DNA of 64,000 bases, from assembly GCA_016794525.1 (NCBI GenBank), contig JAEUJY010000090.1, positions 1 through 64,000 on the forward strand, given 5' to 3'. This document shows, one piece after another, positions 56,035 to 62,336 of this stretch (the first letter of the stretch is position 1; each line of letters opens with the position of its first letter). The DNA comes from Myxococcales bacterium (GTDB taxonomy: Bacteria > Myxococcota_A > Polyangia > Haliangiales > Haliangiaceae). The notes beneath the pieces were generated by a model. That model worked only from the letters and a program-made list of their open reading frames with translations, searched no databases and was not told where the DNA came from. A program made the translations under genes and the position numbers.

Positions 56035-57213
56035 TCACATGGTCGTGCAGTCGACCGGCGGCATCGCGGCGATCCACGCGTGGATCAGCGCGGCGCCCTT
56101 GGCGTGGGTCACCGAGCGGCCCAGGAGCGGCATCATCGCGCCGACGGTCTCGGTCGACAGGCGGAAGTACAGGATCGACGTGTCCGGATCGCCGGGCACG
56201 ATGTCGAACTCGAAGCCGCCGGTGCCGGCGCCGGCGCTGCCCGGCCGCTTGCAGTAGCCCAGCCGGAACAGGTCGGTGTTGTCGTGGCCGAGGAACAGCT
56301 GCGACGTGATGCCCTGGACCGCGTTGGGGTCGTGGCAGTGCGCGCAGTTGATGTCGAGGTACGACCGCGCCGCCGCGTCGAGCTCGGCCGGCGGGATCGC
56401 CGCGACGCCGCCGGTGTCGAGCGGCCGCAGATCGTAGGCCGCCGGGATGGTCGCGGTCGCCGGCGCGCCGGTCAGCATGCCCAGCGCGGCCAGCCGCTCG
56501 AGCTGGTTGGTGGTGCCGACCGCGCCACCGTAGGCGTAGCTGCGGTTGAGGTGCCGCGCCTTCATGCCGATCGGCACGATCGCCGGGCTGGCGGTCGGCG
56601 TCGGCTTGCGCGCGTGGCAGGTCTCGCACTGGTTCTTCTGCGGCACCAGGTAGTTCGCGGTCCGGGCCTGGCCGGCGTCGTCGACGAAGTCGATCACCTC
56701 GAAGGCGCCGGCCGGCGCCAGCTCGGCGTCGGTCTGATCCGCGTTCCACACGTACGGCAGCGGCTGCCAGCCGTCGGGGTAGCGGACCAGGAGCCGGGTC
56801 TCGATCAGCCGGGTGCCGACGGTCGGCGCGCGCAGGTCGGGCGCGAACGCGAAGTTCTTCAGCAGCACCGTGCCGACCGGGAACTCGAACGCCAGCTCGG
56901 GGTCGTAGCTGGCCGCCGCGCCCGGCGGCAGGTAGACCGCGCGCTGCTTGAGCGCGTAGTCCGAGAACAGCGGCGCGTTCAGGTCGTAGGGCACGACCCG
57001 CTCGTCGGTCGGGTTGAACGTGTAGCCGGTCGCCGGATCCCAGGCGAACAGGTTGTAGGCCGACAGCTTGGTCGGCGGCGGGGCGGTGACGTCGACGTGG
57101 ACCGGCTGGCTCAGGTCGACGCCGCCGCCGGCGTCGTCGGCACCGCAGCCGGCGACCGCCGCGACGGCCAGCGCGGCCAGCGTCGCGCCGAGCGGACGAA
57201 GAGAGGAGCGCAT
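56035..57213 (-). CDS. SO2930/HNE_0200-family dihaem cytochrome lipoprotein
   Basis: The 392-residue lipoprotein (VAGC, Cys23) has two haem-c sites, CETCH (196-200) and CAHCH (290-294). The sequence KLSAYNLFAWDPATGYTFNPTDERVVPYDLNAPLFSDYALKQR and the overall layout match the family annotated as SO2930-type dihaem cytochrome (TIGR03806, from memory). That family is regularly found next to, or fused with, a beta-helix protein (TIGR03805), here the upstream gene 14 bases away. Electron transfer or oxidation linked to the beta-helix partner is the inference; the biological role is not known. Confidence 0.88.
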   Translation of the reverse strand: MRSSLRPLGATLAALAVAAVAGCGADDAGGGVDLSQPVHVDVTAPPPTKLSAYNLFAWDPATGYTFNPTDERVVPYDLNAPLFSDYALKQRAVYLPPGAAASYDPELAFEFPVGTVLLKNFAFAPDLRAPTVGTRLIETRLLVRYPDGWQPLPYVWNADQTDAELAPAGAFEVIDFVDDAGQARTANYLVPQKNQCETCHARKPTPTASPAIVPIGMKARHLNRSYAYGGAVGTTNQLERLAALGMLTGAPATATIPAAYDLRPLDTGGVAAIPPAELDAAARSYLDINCAHCHDPNAVQGITSQLFLGHDNTDLFRLGYCKRPGSAGAGTGGFEFDIVPGDPDTSILYFRLSTETVGAMMPLLGRSVTHAKGAALIHAWIAAMPPVDCTTM

Positions 57214-57227
57214 GGCGGCCTCGTGGC

Positions 57228-58592
57228 TCAAGGCAGGACGACGTCGGCGATCGGCCCGCCGTTCAGGGTCGTGCAATCGAACGGCGCGAACGGCGCCGCC
57301 GGACGGAAGAACGGCACCTGGCTCGACGCCGACTGCTCGGCCAGGTTCATGCTCGCGAACGTGCCGCCGGTGTTGCCGCCGACGCAGATCCGGTTGGCGT
57401 TGCTGTTCATCGCGGCGTCGGTGGAGTTGAACATCGGCTCGCCGACGCTGTCGTAGAGCACGCTGTCGACCGGGTTGGTCGCGTAGATCAGGATCAGCAG
57501 CACGCCGAACTGCAGCGGGTCGTTGAGGTCGGGGTGCAGCCCCGAGCCCATGTGGGTGTTGCGCGCGACGACGATGTTCTCGCTGCGGAAGTTGGTGATC
57601 GTCCCGGCGCCGACGCCCGGCAGGAGGCCGAGGTCGTCCCACTGCCCGGCGATCGTCGCCGTGTTCAGCTCCCACTTGGTGGTGTCGGGCTCGATCACCA
57701 GGCCGCTGATCAGCGCGATGTCGCCGGTGTTGTTGTCCTGGTAGGTGTTGCCGGTGATCTCGACGCGGCGCGACGCCATCGCGAACGTGCCGGTGCCGGC
57801 CGGGATCTTGGCGACGGTGCCGCCGGGGGCGAAGTTGGTGTGGTTGTTGTTGCGGATGATGTTGTCGCGCAGCCGCACGTCGCGCCCGACGATCGGGTTG
57901 CCCGGCAGGTCGAACGCGACGATGCCCGCGGTGTTGTCCTCGGCGGTGTTGCCGTAGACGTCGGCGTACTGGGTGTTCTCGATCTCGAGGCCGGCGACGT
58001 TGCCGGTGACGACGTTGTTGCGGACGATGACGTGCTGGCACTGGCCGACGTAGAGGCCGGCGTCGGAGGCGTGCTCGGCGCGGCTGTCCTCGACCAGCAC
58101 GTGCTGCGACTTGACCGGGTAGATGCCGTAGGCGCCGTTGGTCGAGTCCGACGGCGTGGTCCAGGTGGCGCGGATGCGGCGGAAGACGACGCCGTCGCTG
58201 GCCTCGACGCGGATGCCATCCTTGGGCGCGTCCTGGACGGTCAGGTCCTGGACCAGGAAGTCGTTGCCCTGGACGTCGACGCCGTTGACCTGCGCGGCGG
58301 TGGTCGCGTAGTCGAGCGTCGTGGCCTCGATGCCCTGGCCGATCAGGTGCACGCCGGCGGCGCGGATCGTCAGCGAGTTGGTCATCGCGAACGTGCCCTT
58401 GCCGAGCACGATCGTGGTGTTGGGCGACAGCGTGTTGACCGTGGTCTGCAGCCCGGCGACGTCGCCGCCGTCGATCTGCACGCACGTGCCGGTGACGTCG
58501 GCGCACGAGTTGGTCGGGAAGTTGTTCTCGTCGCTGCCGCAAGCGGCGAGCGCGACGACGAGGCTGGCCGCGGTGAACGTCAATCGAGTCAT
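57228..58592 (-). CDS. Parallel beta-helix lipoprotein (TIGR03805-like)
   Basis: This 454-residue lipoprotein (LAAC, Cys18) begins, after a Cys-containing lead, with a pectate-lyase-like right-handed beta helix: GTFAMTNSLTIRAAGVHLIGQG, then repeated coils DLTVQDAPKDGIRVEASDGV, VLVEDSRAEHASDAGLYVGQ, VIVRNNVVTGNVAGLEIENT and EITGNTYQDNNTGDIALIS. It matches the family that is paired with the dihaem cytochrome just downstream (14-base gap, same strand). Probably binds or cleaves an extracellular polymer, or is a scaffold. Divergent from a TetR regulator. Confidence 0.88.
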   Translation of the reverse strand: MTRLTFTAASLVVALAACGSDENNFPTNSCADVTGTCVQIDGGDVAGLQTTVNTLSPNTTIVLGKGTFAMTNSLTIRAAGVHLIGQGIEATTLDYATTAAQVNGVDVQGNDFLVQDLTVQDAPKDGIRVEASDGVVFRRIRATWTTPSDSTNGAYGIYPVKSQHVLVEDSRAEHASDAGLYVGQCQHVIVRNNVVTGNVAGLEIENTQYADVYGNTAEDNTAGIVAFDLPGNPIVGRDVRLRDNIIRNNNHTNFAPGGTVAKIPAGTGTFAMASRRVEITGNTYQDNNTGDIALISGLVIEPDTTKWELNTATIAGQWDDLGLLPGVGAGTITNFRSENIVVARNTHMGSGLHPDLNDPLQFGVLLILIYATNPVDSVLYDSVGEPMFNSTDAAMNSNANRICVGGNTGGTFASMNLAEQSASSQVPFFRPAAPFAPFDCTTLNGGPIADVVLP

Positions 58593-58601
58593 GGATCCTC
58601 C

Positions 58602-58620
58602 GTGCGGTAGGGTGCCGCAC
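58602..58620. promoter_or_regulatory. Hairpin in the divergent spacer next to the beta-helix start
   Basis: GTGCGG (58602-58607) and CCGCAC (58615-58620) form a perfect 6-bp inverted repeat with a 7-base loop, 10 bases before the beta-helix ATG (58592 on minus). It could be a leader stem in the mRNA or a second protein site. Confidence 0.4.
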
Positions 58621-58640
58621 CTGCCTTGAGCATTCCGAGG

Positions 58641-58653
58641 GTATGTAACATAC
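58641..58653. promoter_or_regulatory. TetR-type operator palindrome
   Basis: GTATGT-A-ACATAC is a perfect 13-bp palindrome, 7 bases before the TetR ATG and about 50 bases before the beta-helix gene, inside a GC-rich surround. Placement and symmetry fit an autoregulatory operator that also covers the divergent promoter. Confidence 0.7.
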
Positions 58654-58660
58654 TCGCGGT

Positions 58661-59269
58661 ATGGCCGTCACGCGCCGCGCGCTGCACGTCGAGGACACGC
58701 GGCGCGCGCTCCTCGCCGCGGCCCGGCACGAGTTCGCGACCCGCGGCTACGCCCAGGCCTCGCTCGACGACATCGCCGCCCGCGCCCGGCTGACCAAGGG
58801 CGCGCTTTACCACCACTTCGCGAGCAAGGCGGCGGTCCTGACGGCGGTGTACCTGGAGATGGAGCAGGAGCTGGCCGAGCGGGTCGCCGCGGCGGTCGCC
58901 GCCAGCGCCGGCGACGCCCGCGCGCGCCTGTTCGCGGCGGTCGAGGCGTTCTTCGCCGCGTCGGCGGAGCCGGCGTACGCGCGGCTGGTGCTGCGCGACG
59001 CGCCCGGCGTGCTCGATCGCGTCGAGGGCCGCTCGATCGATCACGCGATCGGCCTCGAGCTGGTGAGCGGGCTGCTGGTCGCGCTGCGCGCCGAGGGGCG
59101 GCTCGGGCCGCTGCCGCTCGACATGACGGCGCGGATGCTGCTCGCCGCGGTCAGCGAGGTGGCGATGAGCATGGCCCACGCCGACGATCCCGCGGCGGTG
59201 CAGGCCGAGGGGATGGCGGTGATCGACGCGCTGATCACCGGCCTCGAGCTCGTGGCCCGCCGCGCCTGA
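58661..59269 (+). CDS. TetR-family regulator
   Basis: This 202-residue repressor-type protein has an N-terminal HTH (residues ~12-58, LLAAARHEFATRGYAQASLDDIAARARLTKGALYHHFASK) and a helical ligand domain of normal length. It is divergent from the beta-helix/dihaem-cytochrome operon across a 68-base spacer with a 13-bp palindrome, so it most likely controls that pair as well as itself. Ligand unknown. Confidence 0.9.
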   Translation: MAVTRRALHVEDTRRALLAAARHEFATRGYAQASLDDIAARARLTKGALYHHFASKAAVLTAVYLEMEQELAERVAAAVAASAGDARARLFAAVEAFFAASAEPAYARLVLRDAPGVLDRVEGRSIDHAIGLELVSGLLVALRAEGRLGPLPLDMTARMLLAAVSEVAMSMAHADDPAAVQAEGMAVIDALITGLELVARRA

Positions 59270-59281
59270 GGCCGCCGCAGC

Positions 59282-59698
59282 TCACTCCGCGCGGCGCATC
59301 ACCGACGCCACCCGCACGCGCTCGGCCGGGACGGCGATCGCGCGCAAGAAGTACGCCTTGAACGCCGGCGCCCACGGCTGCTCGTCGACCGCGCGCGCCA
59401 TGCACGTCAGCCACGCGTCGCGCTCGGGCGCGTCGATCGCGAACCGCGCGTGCATGCCCGGGATCGAGATCGGGCCGAACCGCGCGCGGTAGTCGTTGGG
59501 ACCACCGAGCCACGCGCACAGGAACACCGCGAGCTTCTCCCGGACCGCGGCCAGATCGGCGCCGTGCATCGCGCGGATGCCGCGGGCCTCGACGAGCGTG
59601 TCCATGTGGACGTAGAAGCGCTCGACCAGCCGGGCGATGCCGTCGCGGCCGCCGGCGGCGCGGTACGACGCGTCGCCGACGCCGTAGCCGTCGCTCAT
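59282..59698 (-). CDS. Group II truncated haemoglobin
   Basis: This 138-residue two-on-two globin has the proximal His H83 in MHARFAI, B10 Tyr29 (FYVHM) and G8 Trp96 (DAWLTCM), the residues that mark trHbII (trHbO type). It probably reacts with NO or O2 by dioxygenation. Its ATG (59698) overlaps the TGA of the RIC gene by four bases (ATGA), making one operon, which strongly suggests a shared role in nitric-oxide defence. Confidence 0.9.
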   Translation of the reverse strand: MSDGYGVGDASYRAAGGRDGIARLVERFYVHMDTLVEARGIRAMHGADLAAVREKLAVFLCAWLGGPNDYRARFGPISIPGMHARFAIDAPERDAWLTCMARAVDEQPWAPAFKAYFLRAIAVPAERVRVASVMRRAE

Positions 59699-60366
59699 CC
59701 CGCCGCGCCGATCGCGCGCGCGAACAGCACGTGGTTCTCGAGGTGGATGTGCGCCATCAGCTCGGCCTCGATCGCCGCGAGGCCGCGGTAGAGCGCGGTC
59801 CACGTCGCGCAGGCGTGCGGCGGGATGCGCAGGTCGCCGGTGAGCTCGCGGATCCGCGCGAGCTGCACGCCGTGGGCGTCGTGCTCGTGCTCCATCACCT
59901 CGATCGGCATCGCGACGGCGGGGCCGCGCGCGCCCCGCCGCAGCATCGGGAACAGGATCTGCTCCTCCTTGGCCATGTGGCTCTGCATCTCGCCGAAGAA
60001 CTCGGTGAGCACGTCGGCCAGGCCCGCCGGCACCGCGGGCTTGGCGGCGTGGACCCGCTCGACCTTGCGCGCCGCCTCGATCAGCGGCGGCAGATCGCGC
60101 CGCAGCCCGGCGTGGTAGTGGCCCTCGATGTGATCGACCAGCTCGGCCTGCGATCGCTGCGCCCAGCGCGGCAGGTCGTCGCCGCGCCCGGCCTCGCGCT
60201 CGATCTCCTCGGCGACCTCGGCGGGGTTGAGGTCGGCCTTGACGCACGCCTCCTCCAGCGTCCGCTGGCCGCCGCAGCAGAAGTCGAGGCGATGGCGCAG
60301 GAAGACGCGGGTGGACGACGGCTGGGCGGCGGCGATGTCGCCGATGGGCGTGGTGAGGAGCTGCAT
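59695..60366 (-). CDS. ytfE: RIC (repair of iron centres) di-iron protein, YtfE/ScdA type
   Basis: This 223-residue cytoplasmic protein has an N-terminal short domain with FCCGG (Cys30, Cys31) as in ScdA/RIC and a C-terminal hemerythrin-like di-iron domain, with ligands in DHIEGHYH, SHMAKEEQILFP, EHEHDAHG and HIHLENHVLF. It restores Fe-S clusters damaged by NO or oxidants. It is transcribed with the truncated haemoglobin gene. The upstream spacer to the YwiC-like gene has an AT-rich element that may be its NO- or oxygen-responsive site. Confidence 0.93.
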   Translation of the reverse strand: MQLLTTPIGDIAAAQPSSTRVFLRHRLDFCCGGQRTLEEACVKADLNPAEVAEEIEREAGRGDDLPRWAQRSQAELVDHIEGHYHAGLRRDLPPLIEAARKVERVHAAKPAVPAGLADVLTEFFGEMQSHMAKEEQILFPMLRRGARGPAVAMPIEVMEHEHDAHGVQLARIRELTGDLRIPPHACATWTALYRGLAAIEAELMAHIHLENHVLFARAIGAAG

Positions 60367-60398
60367 GCCCGCAGCGTTTGCACGCCGAGATCCAGCCT

Positions 60399-60420
60399 CA
60401 ATTGATTGATTTCATTGAAA
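60399..60420. promoter_or_regulatory. AT-rich element upstream of the RIC/globin operon
   Basis: A 22-base AT-rich island (60399-60420) in an otherwise GC-rich divergent spacer holds two inverted repeats: TTTCA-T-TGAAA (60410-60420, perfect) and TCAAT...ATTGA (60399-60403 with 60414-60418). TTGAT half-sites recall FNR/DNR-type boxes, but no full consensus is seen. Confidence 0.4.
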
Positions 60421-60550
60421 CCACGCCCGCTGTCGGTCGTCCCATCGACAACGCCGTTGTTACCCGGACGACATCTTGAGCGCCGAACGATGCGTCGCCG
60501 CGGCGGTTTGAGCCACGTCCGCGGGCACATCGCTTGCTGTCCCTCCGGGC

Positions 60551-61384
60551 ATGGCCGCTCGTCGACCCGCCGCTCGATCGCTGTGGCCGCGGGAGCACGG
60601 CGCCTATGTCCAGCTGCTGGTGCCGCTGTGCACGGCGCTGATCGCCACCGGCGGGAGCGCGGCCAGCGCGGCGATCGCGATCGGCGCATGCCTGGCGTTC
60701 GTGGCCAGCGAGCCGCTGCGGGTGGTCGTCGGCGCGCGCGGGGCGCGGCTGCGCGAGACCGCCGGCGCCCGGGCCCGCGTGCGGCTGGCGCTGCTCGGCG
60801 CTGCCGCGATGCTCGTCGGCGGCGCCGGCCTGGCGCTCGCGCCGCGGTCCGCGCTGTGGCTGTCGGCGCTGGTCGCCGTGCCGCTGGGGTTCGTGCTGGT
60901 CGCCGCCACCCGCCGCGCCGAGGGCACGGTGCTCGGCGAGCTGGCCGCGGCGGTCGGGCTCGCGGGCGCCGCCGCGCCGGTGGCGGTGGCCGGCGGCATG
61001 CGCGCGCTCGACGCGCTGACGATCTGGGGCGCGTGGTCGATGGCCTACGCGACCACGGTGATCGCGGTGCACCACGTGATCGCGCGCCACCGCCGCGCGG
61101 ATCGCGGTCGCGCCCGCCTCGGCCGCTGGCTCGGCGTCGCGCTCGCCGGCGCCGGCCTCGCCGCGCTGATCGCGATCGCGCCGATCGCGTGGTTCGCCGC
61201 GCCGCTGGCCGCCGCCGCGGTCGTGGTGCTGGTCGTGACGCCGCCCGCGACCCGCCTGCGCGCGATCGGCGTGGCGTTCCTCGCGATCTCCCTGGTCGCC
61301 GCGCTGTGCGCCGTCACCGCCGCCCGGCGCGTGGCGCCCGAACCCGCGCCCGCGCGCCCCGGCGCGGCGCAGCTCGCTGGTTGA
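60551..61384 (+). CDS. YwiC-like membrane protein
   Basis: This 277-residue polytopic protein has about eight hydrophobic segments. It begins with WPREHGAYVQLLVPL, the signature of YwiC-like proteins (PF14256). In Bacillus the founding gene lies beside the fnr/nar anaerobic genes. Here it is divergent from the NO-defence operon, so a link to low-oxygen or nitrogen-oxide metabolism fits, but its biochemical role is unknown. Confidence 0.8.
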   Translation: MAARRPAARSLWPREHGAYVQLLVPLCTALIATGGSAASAAIAIGACLAFVASEPLRVVVGARGARLRETAGARARVRLALLGAAAMLVGGAGLALAPRSALWLSALVAVPLGFVLVAATRRAEGTVLGELAAAVGLAGAAAPVAVAGGMRALDALTIWGAWSMAYATTVIAVHHVIARHRRADRGRARLGRWLGVALAGAGLAALIAIAPIAWFAAPLAAAAVVVLVVTPPATRLRAIGVAFLAISLVAALCAVTAARRVAPEPAPARPGAAQLAG

Positions 61385-61412
61385 CGGCGCGCGGCCGCGC
61401 TACGGATGGGGC

Positions 61413-62228
61413 GTGGTCCGTCTCCCCCGCCCCATCCCCGCGCGCGCGCGGCGCGACGTCGGCGTGACGCTGTCGCGCCGCGGCCTGCTCGCCGGGGCCG
61501 CCGCCGCGCTCGCCTGCCGCGCCGGAGCTCGCCCCGTGCCCTCGCTCATCCATCGTCCCGCGTCGTCGCTGCCGACCACCACGCTGCCGTGGCTGTCATT
61601 GCGCGATCACTTCGTCGCCACCGTCGGGCCGCACGCCGGCGAGGGCCGCCCGCGCGGCGCGCTGCTGGTGCTCGCCGACGCAACCTTCGCGCCGCGCTCG
61701 CGGTTCCCGCTGCACCCGCACGAGGAGATGGAGATCCTGAGCGTCGTCATCGACGGCACGCTGTCGCATCACGGCAGCGAGGCCCACGGCGCGGCGGTCG
61801 GGCCGCGGGGCGCGCAGCTGATCTCCGCGCGCACCGGCATCGTCCACGCCGAGGGCAACGACACCGACGCCCCGACCCGGATGCTGCAGCTGTGGTTCCA
61901 GCCCGATCGCCACGGCGGCGCGCCAGCGTACTTCGCGCGGCAGCTCGCGGGCGTTGGCCGCGAAGTCATCGCCGGCGACGCCGGCATGCCGCTCCGCACC
62001 GACGCGCGGGTCTGGTGGATCACGCTGGCGGCCGGCGCCACCGCGCCGCTGGTCGTCGAGCCTGGCCGCCAGGCATACCTCCTCGCGCTGACCGGGCCGG
62101 TCCGCGTCACCGCCGACGGCGCCGCCGCGCGCCTGGCCACCGGCGACGGCGCCGAGCTCGGCCCTGGCGCCTTCGCGCTGACCGCCGACGCCGACCACGC
62201 CGCCTTGTGGATCGACCTGCCGGCCTAG
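61413..62228 (+). CDS. Pirin-family protein, exported
   Basis: The 271-residue protein has a bicupin fold with the pirin/quercetinase metal set H101, H103, H145 and E147 (HPHEEMEIL and IVHAEGN), spaced as in characterised pirins. Uncommonly, it carries an N-terminal twin-arginine-type signal (SRRGLLAGAAAALA), implying an exported or anchored location. The start may be GTG 61413 or GTG 61464, the latter giving a typical Tat signal beginning VTLSRRG. The substrate is unknown; quercetin-type dioxygenase activity is the family's known possibility. Confidence 0.8.
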   Translation: MVRLPRPIPARARRDVGVTLSRRGLLAGAAAALACRAGARPVPSLIHRPASSLPTTTLPWLSLRDHFVATVGPHAGEGRPRGALLVLADATFAPRSRFPLHPHEEMEILSVVIDGTLSHHGSEAHGAAVGPRGAQLISARTGIVHAEGNDTDAPTRMLQLWFQPDRHGGAPAYFARQLAGVGREVIAGDAGMPLRTDARVWWITLAAGATAPLVVEPGRQAYLLALTGPVRVTADGAAARLATGDGAELGPGAFALTADADHAALWIDLPA

Positions 62229-62295
62229 TGCTCCGACCGCGCGATCCCGGACCGCCACGCCGACGATGCGTTCGATGGGCGGCGTCGCAACTCCT

Positions 62296-62316
62296 CGAGC
62301 TACGGTGAGTAGCTCG
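62296..62316. terminator. Hairpin between convergent pirin and M13 genes
   Basis: CGAGCTAC (62296-62303) pairs perfectly with GTAGCTCG (62309-62316) around a 5-base GGTGA loop in the 108-base convergent gap. No T run follows; a bidirectional terminator is plausible. Confidence 0.5.
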
Positions 62317-62336
62317 TCGGCGCGCACCCTACCCCG

